A stretch of 64,000 bases of DNA from Dactylosporangium roseum (GTDB lineage Bacteria > Actinomycetota > Actinomycetes > Mycobacteriales > Micromonosporaceae). Made by a program: the position numbers and the translations under genes. Under the pieces are notes generated by a model. It did no database searches. It was not told where the DNA came from and saw nothing but the letters and a program-made list of their open reading frames with translations. The DNA lies in contig NZ_CP073721.1 of NCBI RefSeq assembly GCF_025264685.1, forward strand, positions 6,651,501-6,715,500, written 5' to 3'. Positions 16,214 to 24,839 of this stretch are shown one piece after another. The stretch's first letter is position 1. Each line of letters begins with the position of its first letter.

Positions 16214-16573
16214 ATGCGCGGCAAGCTACTGTTCCTCGGCGGCCTGGCCGCGGGCTTTGTGCTCGGCGCCCGGGCGGGCAGGGAGAAGTACGAAGAGCTT
16301 AAGGCCACTGCTCTGAAGATCAAGGAGAGCCCGACGGTCCAGGAAGCCGCCGGGGTCGTCCAGGAGCAGGCGACGCGGCTCTACAGCGAGGGTAAGAGCA
16401 AGATGACCGACAGGCTGGCCAACAGCCGCTTCGCCGAGACCGACTTCGGCCAGCGGCTGCTGCACACGTCGGACACGCCGGCGATCGAGCGGGACACGCT
16501 GGCCACGACCGGCGCGCCGAGCACGGGCATGGGCTCGAACTCGACGAAGCCGCCGACCACGCCCGGCCTGTAG
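16214..16573 (+). CDS. YtxH-like small membrane-anchored protein
   Basis: ATG 16214 follows AGGAGG (16201-16206) at good spacing and gives 119 residues. The N-terminal helix (KLLFLGGLAAGFVLGARAGR) ends in the A-G-R-x-x-Y motif typical of YtxH-type proteins. A long amphipathic helix follows (about 25-75, KYEELKATALKIKESP onward), then a low-complexity tail rich in Thr, Ser and Pro. It is predicted to be anchored to the membrane with a coiled cytoplasmic part. Members are general-stress or membrane-associated proteins in other Gram-positives; its role here is unknown. It is monocistronic and followed by a strong terminator. Confidence 0.75.
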   Translation: MRGKLLFLGGLAAGFVLGARAGREKYEELKATALKIKESPTVQEAAGVVQEQATRLYSEGKSKMTDRLANSRFAETDFGQRLLHTSDTPAIERDTLATTGAPSTGMGSNSTKPPTTPGL

Positions 16574-16589
16574 GGCCAGCACAGCGACA

Positions 16590-16622
16590 AAGGGGGCCGG
16601 CCCCAGCGGGGGCCGGCCCCCT
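16590..16622 (+). terminator. GC-rich hairpin terminator
   Basis: The inverted repeat GGGGGCCGGCCCC, loop AGCG, GGGGCCGGCCCCC has about 14 perfect pairs, 17 bp after the YtxH-like stop. There is no long T run, as is usual for actinobacterial terminators. Confidence 0.8.
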
Positions 16623-16794
16623 TGTACGGCCAAGAACGCCTCACCGGCGGCCACCCGCACGTCGATGCCATCGGCCGCGGTGACGTCACCGAACCGCTTG
16701 ACCAGCGCAGTCGCCGCGATCAACGCCCCGCCATCAACCACGCGCCGGCCCAGGGGTACGGCATTCAGCTTTCCGAGGTGTTTACCATGCACGG

Positions 16795-18204
16795 GTGCGC
16801 CTCAACCCGCGCTGGCTGGGGCTGGCCGCGTCCGTCCTGCTGGCAGTCAGCGGTTTTCTCGCCGGCAAGCCCTACCACCACGACGCAGCGTGGATCACCG
16901 GCGTCGTGGTCTGGTTCGGCGCGCTGATCCTGCTGGTCCGCGCCTGGTGGGCAATGCGTGACGAGCCGTCGCCGGGCAGCCTCCTGCGCACCGCCGCGCT
17001 GTGGAGCCTGCCGGTGCTCGTCGCGCCGCCGCTCGGCGCGCAGGACGTCTACGCGTACGGCTGCCAGGGTCAGCTCTTCAACGCCGGCCTCGACCTCTAC
17101 CGGGTCGGGCCGTCCGCCCTGCCGTGCACCTGGCTGTCGGCCGTGCCGCCGCTGTGGCGCGACACCCCCACGCCGTACGGGCCGCTGTGGCTCGCGATCG
17201 AAGGCGGCGTGGCCGGCCTGGCCCACGGCGACATCCTCGTCATGGTCGGCCTGCTCCGCGTCGTGGCCGTGCTCGGGCTGCTGCTGTGCGTCGCCGCCGC
17301 GCATCGGCTGTCGCGGGGCAACGCGCTGCTCGCCGCCAGCCCGCTGGTCCTCGTCCACGTCGTCTCCGGCGCCCACAACGACATCCTGCTGGCCGGCTTC
17401 GTGCTCACCGGGTTCGCCCTCGCCGCCCGGCGCCGGCCGGCACTCGCCGGGCTCGCCTTCGGCCTCGCCGTGGCGGTCAAGGTCACGGCCCTTGTCGCCG
17501 CACCGTTCGCGGTGCTGCTGATGTGCTTCGGCGGTACGGTCCGGCGCCGCCTCTCCCCCGTGACGTTCACCGCCGCGCTGATCGGCGCGTACGCCGTCCT
17601 CGCGGCCGTCACGTCCCACGGTCTCGGCTTCCTCGGCGCGCTCGACTCGACGACGACGATGGTGCAATGGCTGTCGATCCCGACCGGGGTCGGCATGGCC
17701 GCCGGATACGTCCTGCGCGTGCTCGGCGCCCCCGACGCCTCCGACACCGCGGTCGCGGCCGCGCGGGCCGCCGGGTTCGTCGTGCTCGCCGCCGCGCTGC
17801 TGGTCCTGTGGCTGTGGGCTCTGCGCGCCGCTCGGCGGCGGCCCGACTCGGCCGCCCAGCCGGTGCTCACGGCCGCCGGCGTGGCCCTGCTGGTGGCAGC
17901 GGTGCTCGGCCCGGTGTTCTACGCCTGGTACGCGATCGCCGGCATCGCCGTCCTGGCCGGGACGACCCTGACCGGCCGGCTGCGGACCGTGGTGCACGCC
18001 GCCGCGGCGGGCCTGGTGTTCCTCACCCTGCCGGACAGCCTCGGCCTGGCCACGAAGACCAAGGTGCCGGGCGCCTTCCTCGACGTGGCCCTGGTGGTCG
18101 CCGCCGTGGTCTGGGCGGTGCGCCACCGGCCGGCGGTGCGGGCGCTCTGGTCCGGGCCGCGGTCCCCGGCGACCCCGGAGGTCCTGCGGACCCCGGCGCC
18201 GTGA
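16795..18204 (+). CDS. MptB-like polyprenol-phosphomannose-dependent mannosyltransferase
   Basis: The product is 469 residues with about 12 membrane helices. The acidic GAQDVYAYGCQGQL segment after helix 3 and the TPYGPLWLAIEGG stretch match the GT-C mannosyltransferases of the MptB/alpha-1,6 type (GT87-like). These act on the outer side of the membrane with polyprenyl-phosphate mannose as donor and build mannan or lipomannan cores. Cation-rich cytoplasmic loops alternate with helices as expected. GTG 16795 is the first start that gives a basic N-terminus followed by a helix. It converges on the dnaG-side genes. The glycan it makes cannot be inferred. Confidence 0.8.
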   Translation: MRLNPRWLGLAASVLLAVSGFLAGKPYHHDAAWITGVVVWFGALILLVRAWWAMRDEPSPGSLLRTAALWSLPVLVAPPLGAQDVYAYGCQGQLFNAGLDLYRVGPSALPCTWLSAVPPLWRDTPTPYGPLWLAIEGGVAGLAHGDILVMVGLLRVVAVLGLLLCVAAAHRLSRGNALLAASPLVLVHVVSGAHNDILLAGFVLTGFALAARRRPALAGLAFGLAVAVKVTALVAAPFAVLLMCFGGTVRRRLSPVTFTAALIGAYAVLAAVTSHGLGFLGALDSTTTMVQWLSIPTGVGMAAGYVLRVLGAPDASDTAVAAARAAGFVVLAAALLVLWLWALRAARRRPDSAAQPVLTAAGVALLVAAVLGPVFYAWYAIAGIAVLAGTTLTGRLRTVVHAAAAGLVFLTLPDSLGLATKTKVPGAFLDVALVVAAVVWAVRHRPAVRALWSGPRSPATPEVLRTPAP

Positions 18205-18211
18205 CCCGCGG

Positions 18212-18745
18212 TCAGGGTGTCGGGCCGGCGCCCGTCTTCGCCCAGGCCACCAGCTCGGCCGTCTGTTCGGCGACCTCCGGCGCCGCGGGGTCGACGCCCT
18301 CGTCGTAGCGGACCGTCCAGCGCAGCCCGTTGACCCCCGGGACCCGGCGGCCGACGACGCGGACGCCGGCGCGGTCGACCAGCGGGTGGTGCGAGGTGTG
18401 GGCGATCGACTTGTTGACCCGCACCCGCACCTGCTCCGGGACCCGGTCCGGGTCCAGCAGCGTGAGGACGAGCGGCGGCAGGTCCTCCATGACCACGTAG
18501 TCGCCGCCGTCGGCCGCGGGCAGCTCCCGCGCCGCGATCAGGGAGAGCTGCCGGCCCGACCAGGCCGCCTTGTGGATCTCGTGCCAGCCGAGCCGCGCGT
18601 CGGCCCCCGACAGCCAGAGGCCAAGGTTGGTGGCGACCACGACGCTGTCGCCCGTCGTGCCAGCCCACGCCACGATCCGCTCCTCGGCGTCGAGTTTCGG
18701 ACGCTTGGCCGCCGGGAGCCGGCGCTTCTTCAGGAAACCGAACAT
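18212..18745 (-). CDS. Uncharacterised actinobacterial protein downstream of dnaG
   Basis: ATG 18745 gives 177 residues; an upstream start would add 13. The N-terminus MFGFLKKRRLPAAKRPKLD is very basic. The body alternates strands (EERIVAWAGT, DSVVVATNLGLWL, YVVMEDLPPLVLTLLD) in a pattern suggesting a PH-like beta fold. No membrane helix or catalytic motif is visible. It begins 13 bp after dnaG on the same strand and probably shares its transcript. Relatives sit at the same place in other actinomycetes but have no assigned function, as far as I can recall. Confidence 0.6.
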   Translation of the reverse strand: MFGFLKKRRLPAAKRPKLDAEERIVAWAGTTGDSVVVATNLGLWLSGADARLGWHEIHKAAWSGRQLSLIAARELPAADGGDYVVMEDLPPLVLTLLDPDRVPEQVRVRVNKSIAHTSHHPLVDRAGVRVVGRRVPGVNGLRWTVRYDEGVDPAAPEVAEQTAELVAWAKTGAGPTP

Positions 18746-18758
18746 GCCATCCGCACCT

Positions 18759-20606
18759 TCACCAGCGGCTCGCGCCGCGATCACGCAGCGCCCGGGCGTG
18801 CTGCTCCAACGACACCAGCTCGCTGAACAGGCGCAGGTGGTCGTCGGCGTTGGTCACCGGGTTGATGCGCTGCAGCTTGGACTTGAGCTCGGCGATCGTA
18901 CGGTTGAGCGCCGGTAGCTGCAGCCGGATGATCGTCGCCTCGACATATCGCGGGTCCGGCTCGCCGTCGAGCCGCAGCGGTTCGACGGCCAGCTCGGTGA
19001 CGAGCGCGCTGGCGGCCAGGTCGGTGCACGCCTCGCGGACCCGCTCGATCCACACCACGCCGCCGGTGCCCGACGAGGCGCCGCCCGCCTCGGCGATCGC
19101 GGTGCGCAGCGCGGCGTAGGTCGGATGCCCGTAGGCCTGCGCGCCGACCGCGTCGAACATCGGGCCGGCCAGCACCGGTTGCTGGAGCGCGAGCTTCAGC
19201 GCCTCGCGCTCGACCAGGCCCTCCGGGCTGTCCGGGGCGACCACACGCCGCTGCGGCGGGACGACCGGGTCGACGACCCCCTTCGCCGCCGCGTTGACCG
19301 CCCGCTGGACCGTCTCCAGCTCCATGCCGAGATCGCCGGAGAGTTTGCGGGCGTACTCCGGGCGCAGCGTGCGGTCCTTGATCTTGGCGACCAGCGGCGC
19401 GGTCGCCTTCAGCGCACCGACACGGCCCTCGGCGAGGTCCAGGTCGAACCGCTGGATCACCGACCGCAGCGCGAAGTCGAGGAGCGGCTGCCGGTCGGCG
19501 ACCAGGTCGCGCACGGCCGCCTCGCCCTTGGCCAGGCGCAGCTCGCAGGGGTCCATGTTGTCGGGGCCGACCGCGATGAACGTCTGCGCGACGAACCGCT
19601 GATCGTCCTCGAACGCGCGCAGCGCCGCCTTCTGCCCGGCGGCGTCGCCGTCGAACGTGAAGATGATCTCGCCGCCGTAGCCGTCGGCGTCCATGAGCAG
19701 CCGGCGCAGCACCGCGATGTGGTCGGCGCCGAACGCCGTGCCGCAGGTGGCGACGGCCACCGGCACGCCGGACAGGTGGCAGGCCATCACGTCGGTGTAC
19801 CCCTCGACGATGACCACACGGCTCTGCTTCGCGATCTCCCGCTTGGCGAGATCGATGCCGTACAGCACATGGGACTTCTTGTAGAGCGGCGTCTCCGGCG
19901 TGTTCAGGTATTTCGGGCCGTCGTCGTCGTCGAACAGCTTGCGCGCGCCGAACCCGATGACCTCACCCGAGATGTCCCTGATCGGCCACAGCAGGCGGCG
20001 CCGGAACCGGTCGATCAGGCTGCCGGAACGCGCCTCCCGGGACAGGCCGGCGCTGGTCAGCTCGGCGGCGGTGAACCCCTTCTGCCGCAGGTGCTTCGTC
20101 AGCGGATCCCACCCCTCGGGCGCGAAACCGCAGCCGTACCGCTCGGCCGCCTCCCGGCTGAAGCCGCGCTGGGCGAGGAACTCGCGCGCCGCGCGGGCGC
20201 CGGGCGTGCCGAGCTGCTCGGCGTAGAACCGGGCGGCCTCCGCGTGCGCGGCGATCAGCCGCTGCTTCTGCCCGGTCTGGCGGATCGGCGCCGGACCCGC
20301 CTCGACGAAGCGCAACTGCAGGCCGGCGCGCCCGGCGAGCCGCTCCACCGACTCCACGAACGTCAGGTGGTCGTGATCCATCAGGAACTTGATGGCGTCA
20401 CCGCCCGCACCGCAGCCGTGACAGAAATATACGTTTCGAGCGGGTGAGACGTTGAAGGACGCGGTCTTCTCGTCGTGGAACGGGCAGAGACCCTTGAGGT
20501 TGCCACCGCCGGCCGACTTGAGCGTCACGTGCTCGGAGATGACATCAGCGATCGCGGTGCGCTCGCGCACCAGGGCGATGTCCTCGTCCCTGATCTTGCC
20601 GGCCAA
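18759..20606 (-). CDS. dnaG: DNA primase
   Basis: The 615-residue protein has all primase domains in order. The N-terminal zinc-binding module has CPFH at 41-44 and CHGC at 62-65. The RNA polymerase core contains a TOPRIM domain with VVIVEGYTDVMA and the acidic TFDGDAAGQKA, and a C-terminal helicase-interacting domain of about 150 residues follows. It makes RNA primers at the replication fork with DnaB. The start codon is TTG 20606, placed by GGGGAGG 7 bp upstream; no closer ATG fits the conserved IRDEDIALVRERT beginning. Downstream genes on this strand follow closely, so it probably heads a short operon. Confidence 0.97.
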   Translation of the reverse strand: MAGKIRDEDIALVRERTAIADVISEHVTLKSAGGGNLKGLCPFHDEKTASFNVSPARNVYFCHGCGAGGDAIKFLMDHDHLTFVESVERLAGRAGLQLRFVEAGPAPIRQTGQKQRLIAAHAEAARFYAEQLGTPGARAAREFLAQRGFSREAAERYGCGFAPEGWDPLTKHLRQKGFTAAELTSAGLSREARSGSLIDRFRRRLLWPIRDISGEVIGFGARKLFDDDDGPKYLNTPETPLYKKSHVLYGIDLAKREIAKQSRVVIVEGYTDVMACHLSGVPVAVATCGTAFGADHIAVLRRLLMDADGYGGEIIFTFDGDAAGQKAALRAFEDDQRFVAQTFIAVGPDNMDPCELRLAKGEAAVRDLVADRQPLLDFALRSVIQRFDLDLAEGRVGALKATAPLVAKIKDRTLRPEYARKLSGDLGMELETVQRAVNAAAKGVVDPVVPPQRRVVAPDSPEGLVEREALKLALQQPVLAGPMFDAVGAQAYGHPTYAALRTAIAEAGGASSGTGGVVWIERVREACTDLAASALVTELAVEPLRLDGEPDPRYVEATIIRLQLPALNRTIAELKSKLQRINPVTNADDHLRLFSELVSLEQHARALRDRGASRW

Positions 20607-20752
20607 TCGCCACCTCCCCAGACCCGACGCCTTACATCCTGCCTCGGTCCTGCCCGGGGCCGGACGGCGGCTGCGGCGCTTGGCCTCACCGCACCGACAA
20701 TTTACGTCTCGCGGGGCGGCGCCGGCCGGTCGCCCCGTGCGATGCTGCCGTC

Positions 20753-21754
20753 ATGCCGAGCCCAGCACCCAGGTTGCGCGACGACCGGCTCGCCTGGCTA
20801 GCCGTGCGGGACCGGCTCAGCCGCCGCGGCCGGCGCCTCCGGCCGCTCGGGTGGCTGGTGGTCGTCGCCACATTCGGCATCTGGCTCGTGGCGCGGCCCC
20901 GCGGACGCGGCGCCGCGCGGATGGCCGCCTACTCGGTCGCGGTCGACCACGTCACCGGCTACCTGGACGACGAGGAGCGCAAGAGGTTGCGCGCCGACGC
21001 AACGCTACCGCCGTGGTTCCTCTTCGAGGTCGAGCGCGCCGCACGGCGCGGCCGCCGGGGCCGCGCCCTGCCGGAGGGCCGGGAGACTCGCCGGGAGCGC
21101 CGTCGCCGCCTCGCCGTCCGGTTCGTGCTCGCCGCGGTCGTCTGTGCCGCGTTGGTACTGGCACCGACCGTCTGGATCCGGTTGTCCTCGGCCGGTCGGA
21201 TCGTCACCGTCGGTGACGCACCCGTCGCGGATGTGGCGATCGTGTTCGGCGCGCAGGTGGCGCCTGGCGGCAGTCAGCCGATGCCCTTCCTGAAGGGCCG
21301 CCTCGACACCGCGATCGACCTGCTGGCCGCGGGCAAGGCGCGGGCGCTGCTGGTTTCCGGCGACGCGCGGGGCGGCTCGGGCGACGAGGTCCGGGTGATG
21401 CGTGAGTACCTCGCCGGCCGGGGCGTCGACCCGGCGCGGATGGTCGTCGACCCGTACGGCCTCGACACGTATGACACCTGCCGCCGGGCCCACGACGTGT
21501 ACGGGGTGCGCCGCGCCCTCCTGGTCAGCCAGGAACTGCACCTGCACCGGGCGATCACGCTGTGCCGCCGGCTGGGTGTGGCCGCGGTCGGGGTGCCGGC
21601 CCGCTGCGAGGGCTGCCGGTCGGTGACGATCTGGTACAACACGGCCAGAGACGTCGCCGCCGGGCCGAAGGCGGCATGGGAGGCGGTGCGGCACCGGCCG
21701 CCGGCCGTACCGTCGCCACCGGACCCTGCGCTCGATCGGGCAATCCGTCCATAG
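20753..21754 (+). CDS. SanA/ElyC-type DUF218 membrane protein
   Basis: The product is 333 residues. The C-terminal half is a DUF218 domain. It starts at about residue 155 with VADVAIVFGAQVAPGG and contains GKARALLVSGDAR and an acidic MREYLAGRGVDPARMVVD loop with GLDTYDTC. Before it lies a membrane helix (about 121-145, RFVLAAVVCAALVLAP), and another hydrophobic stretch sits near residue 30-45. The Arg-rich N-terminal 110 residues are longer than in typical SanA proteins. DUF218 proteins are linked to envelope integrity and to late wall or vancomycin-related phenotypes in other bacteria. It diverges from dnaG and leads towards the polyprenyl synthetase-like gene. Confidence 0.75.
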   Translation: MPSPAPRLRDDRLAWLAVRDRLSRRGRRLRPLGWLVVVATFGIWLVARPRGRGAARMAAYSVAVDHVTGYLDDEERKRLRADATLPPWFLFEVERAARRGRRGRALPEGRETRRERRRRLAVRFVLAAVVCAALVLAPTVWIRLSSAGRIVTVGDAPVADVAIVFGAQVAPGGSQPMPFLKGRLDTAIDLLAAGKARALLVSGDARGGSGDEVRVMREYLAGRGVDPARMVVDPYGLDTYDTCRRAHDVYGVRRALLVSQELHLHRAITLCRRLGVAAVGVPARCEGCRSVTIWYNTARDVAAGPKAAWEAVRHRPPAVPSPPDPALDRAIRP

Positions 21755-22016
21755 TGGACCAGGTCGGCACTGTTCCCGCCGGATCCGACGCTTCGCGACG
21801 ACACGCGGATTTTCGCGCGACATGCACCGGACGGGCGACAACCGCTTCCGCCACGCCCGGCCGCGCATCGCGTTTCCGGCGTGTCCGGCGGACCGCACCG
21901 GCATACTTGACCAGGTCCGCGGCGCCGACGGGAGATCGGCGCGATCCGATTTCCCGTGTGATGGGTGGTGCGTGTCCGGTGACGGTCACCAGACGAGACG
22001 CTGGGCGGCACGGCTG

Positions 22017-23129
22017 ATGGTCATCGTGTTGCGCAACGTGGACGACGTCCTCGCCTGGGCCGGCCGGCTCGTCGACCCGGCCCTGCGCGCCGCCGTCACG
22101 CGGCTGCCCGAGCCGTCCCGGCAGATCGCCGACCTGCAGCTCGGATGGGCCGACGGCCCGCGCTCCTGCGCCGCGCACGAGCGGTCCGCGCTTACGCTGG
22201 TCTGCGCCGGCGCCGTGGGTGGCGACCCGCACGACGCGGTGCCGGCCGCGGTCGCCGTCGAGCTGCTGCACCACTGGGCCGAGATCCGCCGTGACCTGCG
22301 CGCCGGCGACCTGACCCGCAAGCACCGCCCGACCGCCTGGAGCGTCTTCGGCGCACAGCCGGCGACACTCGGTGCCGAGGCCCTTCTGGCGCTCGCGTTC
22401 GACGTGGCGGCCACCGGCGACCCGACTCGCCCGGCGGTCCCTCCCGTGGGCCGCACCACCCCCGAGCCGGTCCGCCCGGTGTCCGGTGCGGTGCGCCAGG
22501 CGACCTGCGAACGGACCGGCCCGATCACCGGCGGCACGACGGTCCGCGTCCTCGGCGACACCGTCCAGCAGCTCCTGCACGGCGACCACACGACGCTGGT
22601 CCTGGGCGACCGGACCACTGGCGATCGGGGCGATCTGCTCCGGGAGTGTCTCGGCGCGGCCGAGCGCCACGCCGGCGCTCTGCTCGGCAGCGCCTGCGCG
22701 CTGGGCGCCCTGGCCGGCGGCGGCGACCGTGCGCAGGTCGAGCAGTTACGGCTCTTCGGGGTGCGGCTCGGCTTGGCGGTGCAGTTCGCCGACGATCTGC
22801 TGGGCATCTGGGGCGATCCGGCGCAGACCGGCCGCCCGAGGTACGCCGACCTGCGCCGTCGCCGCCGTTCCCTGCCGGTGACCGCGGCGCTGGTGGCCGG
22901 CGCGGACGAACTGGCGGAGGTGCTGGGCCGCGAGGACCGCCTGGGCGACACCGACCTGGAGCGGGCCGCGAAGTCGATCGAGCAGTCGGGCGCCCGCGCC
23001 TGGTGCCGGCAGCAGGCCGACGATCTCCTGGCTCAGGCGCTGCTCGCGCTCGATCTGGCGATCCCGTCCCCGGCCGCGGTGGCCGAACTGGTGGCCCTGG
23101 CCAGACGCGCCACCCGTCACTCGGCCTGA
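22017..23129 (+). CDS. Polyprenyl synthetase homologue with lost catalytic motifs
   Basis: ATG 22017 gives 370 residues that align from end to end with actinobacterial trans-polyprenyl diphosphate synthetases. Several catalytic motifs are gone. The first aspartate-rich motif, normally L-H-D-D-V-M-D, reads EIRRDLRAGD (89-98). The G-K-x-L-R-P anchor reads DGPRSCAAHER. The K-T of the helix E segment reads RHAGAL. The second region keeps VQFADDLLGIWGD (255-267). Without the first Asp box it should not bind two magnesium ions normally. It may be a regulatory or heteromeric small subunit. Frame and codon bias are intact, so it is an expressed gene rather than a pseudogene. Confidence 0.75.
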   Translation: MVIVLRNVDDVLAWAGRLVDPALRAAVTRLPEPSRQIADLQLGWADGPRSCAAHERSALTLVCAGAVGGDPHDAVPAAVAVELLHHWAEIRRDLRAGDLTRKHRPTAWSVFGAQPATLGAEALLALAFDVAATGDPTRPAVPPVGRTTPEPVRPVSGAVRQATCERTGPITGGTTVRVLGDTVQQLLHGDHTTLVLGDRTTGDRGDLLRECLGAAERHAGALLGSACALGALAGGGDRAQVEQLRLFGVRLGLAVQFADDLLGIWGDPAQTGRPRYADLRRRRRSLPVTAALVAGADELAEVLGREDRLGDTDLERAAKSIEQSGARAWCRQQADDLLAQALLALDLAIPSPAAVAELVALARRATRHSA

Positions 23130-23162
23130 CCCGCGGCGGGGTCTGCGCGCGAGACCGCGGTG

Positions 23163-23903
23163 TCAGGCCAGGGCCGTGACGACCTGCTCCGCTCGCGACG
23201 CGTGCTTCTGGTACGCACCCGGGAACGCCGAGCGCTGCACGGCCTGGGCCGCCGCCGCCACGCTCATCCGCTCCCAGCCGCTCACCTGTGCCAGCGCGTT
23301 GTAGAAGAGCATCGCCGAGTGGGCCGGGTCCATCAGTTGCGGCACCGTGCCCCAGCCCTGGCTGGCCCGCTGCTGGAACAGGCCGACCGAGTCGTGGTCG
23401 GTGGAGACGCCCTGGTGCGGCAACCGCAACGACGACGGCACCGCCGAGCTGGCCACGTTGTGCAGGTCGCTCTCCTGCATCGCGGTCGCGACCGCGACGA
23501 CCAGCGCCCGCCGCGGCATCCCCTGCGCCTTGCCCTGCCGGACGATGATCGCGGCGTTGTCCATCTGGAGCTGGTCGAGCCCGGCGACCGGCTGGGGCCG
23601 TGCGGGTGCGGCCGCCACCGGAGGCGCGGGCAGGGTCGCGGGCAGGGTCGCGGGCGGGGTCGCGGGCGCCGACGACTGTGCCGGCGAGGGCGCCGGGACC
23701 GTCTGGACGAGCGCGGTGTCCCGCGCATACGCGGGCGGGGCGCCGAACACCGACAGCGAGGTGTCCACAGTAGACTGCTGGCCGCCGGAGCCGGTGGCCA
23801 GCAGCGAGAGGGAGAGCGCGGCGACGGATGCGGTGCCGATCTTGAGCGGCAACAGCACCGACCGCCGGTGACGTGGTTGGAACTGACGTGGCAACGATTT
23901 CAC
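23163..23903 (-). CDS. Secreted wall-hydrolase-like protein with lysozyme-like C terminus
   Basis: GTG 23903 is preferred because GAGGA lies 7 bp upstream; a GTG at 23951 adds 16 residues. The 246-residue product has a basic N-terminus and hydrophobic signal (KIGTASVAALSLSLLATG), then a Pro/Ala-rich linker (PAPSPAQSSAPATPPATLP). A C-terminal domain follows with LQMDNAAIIVRQGKAQGMP, AVATAMQESDL and DSVGLFQQRASQGWG. This is the lysozyme-like domain that actinomycetes append to secreted peptidoglycan hydrolases; the E in MQESDL is the candidate catalytic acid. A c-di-AMP riboswitch of the kind that controls such genes lies upstream on the same strand. Confidence 0.8.
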   Translation of the reverse strand: MKSLPRQFQPRHRRSVLLPLKIGTASVAALSLSLLATGSGGQQSTVDTSLSVFGAPPAYARDTALVQTVPAPSPAQSSAPATPPATLPATLPAPPVAAAPARPQPVAGLDQLQMDNAAIIVRQGKAQGMPRRALVVAVATAMQESDLHNVASSAVPSSLRLPHQGVSTDHDSVGLFQQRASQGWGTVPQLMDPAHSAMLFYNALAQVSGWERMSVAAAAQAVQRSAFPGAYQKHASRAEQVVTALA

Positions 23904-24142
23904 AGCAAAGTCCTCAAGCAGGCGGCGCGGAATCAGCGCACGGCGAAGCACGCACCGCAGCGGCGCGTGAACATGGACGACGCACGGGAGAGGGCGCGCG
24001 GAAACGGCGCGACACGCGAAGTCGCGCTGGCGTCGGGTTCAGCGGTGGAGCGCTACGACCGAGCGCTCACCCGTCTGCGAGGGAGACGGCGGGCGGCCGC
24101 TACGGGAGCATGTGCGTAAGCATGCTTGTGCAAGACCCTGGA

Positions 24143-24308
24143 ACTCCTTCCGAGGCCGCCTACCGGGTTAGCTGACGGGTTCGGGCGGGAGGATTCGCCC
24201 TACCACGGCCAGGCCGCGGATACACCCCAGGACTTCTTGGGTCCCCGGCTCGCGATCGGATCGCGACTCGACGGCGCCCGCCCGGCGGCACCGGAATCGG
24301 CACTCGAC
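24143..24308 (-). promoter_or_regulatory. ydaO/yuaA-type c-di-AMP riboswitch
   Basis: Read on the minus strand, the segment starts with GAGTGCCGATTCCGG (24305-24290), passes through GGGGACCCAAG and TGGGGTGTATCCGCGG, then TAGGGCGAATCC. It ends with CGAACCCGTCAGCTAACC, GGTAGGCGGCC and TCGGAAGGAG (24153-24144). The conserved GAACCCGTCAGCTAACC and the closing AGGAAGGAG-like end match the ydaO aptamer, whose ligand is c-di-AMP. Actinobacterial copies precede cell-wall hydrolase genes, as here. About 240 nt separate it from the start of the hydrolase gene. A stem of about 10 bp at 24044-24071 could be part of the expression platform; no clear terminator is seen. Confidence 0.85.
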
Positions 24309-24664
24309 GACCGCGGCGGACGACCCGACACTACTGGGCAGGTTCCGGCCCGGCCAGCCGCAGCAATAGAATCCCACCCGCCGCATCTGCACGCTCACCG
24401 TCCGCCATCACACGTCCGGTCACCCCGATCCGGTGTCGATGGCCTTGACCAGGTACATCGCTCGATCGGCCGCTCGCGGGACCGCTCCCCGGACCGTCGA
24501 GCGTGGCGTCGATCACCGTGAGCCGACACCGACCCGCACGCACATCTCATGACCGCCGTATCGGCGGTCGCGGGCCCTGATCGCGACCATGGACGCGGCG
24601 GGATCGTCCGACCGCGGTTCGTGGATCGCGCAAGGCCGCGAAGCCGAGCCGTGCGGTCGTCCGT

Positions 24665-24835
24665 CACCCCGGGTGTCGCTACGCGAGGGTGACGCACAGT
24701 CGTGCGGGTGGTGCCTGTCGCTCATGATCGCCGCTGGCCCCGGGACGGCGCGTTCCGGGCCGGGCGACTCCATGATCATGGGAAAGATGTGGCTATCGGG
24801 GCAGCCAGATCTTTCCCATGACCGGCCGGCGCGGC
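24665..24835 (+). repeat. Intergenic palindromic element, family 1 copy A
   Basis: The core at 24772-24822 is a hairpin. CATGGGAAAGATGTGGCT pairs with AGCCAGATCTTTCCCATG (one mismatch) around the loop ATCGGGGC. About 105 bp of left flank (from 24665: GTGTCGCTACGCGAGGGTGA onward) is conserved with the minus-strand sequence at 43095-43190. The right flank is short because the flavoprotein gene ends at 24840. Two more copies lie at 34.8 and 43.0 kb. No protein is evident. The same 24311-24664 stretch otherwise holds no gene I can support. Confidence 0.8.
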
Positions 24836-24839
24836 ACTG

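Noticed and set aside
16999..18308. Long alternate frames over the mannosyltransferase gene
   Set aside because: They are Arg/Ala-rich shadows of the main frame caused by GC bias at the third position.
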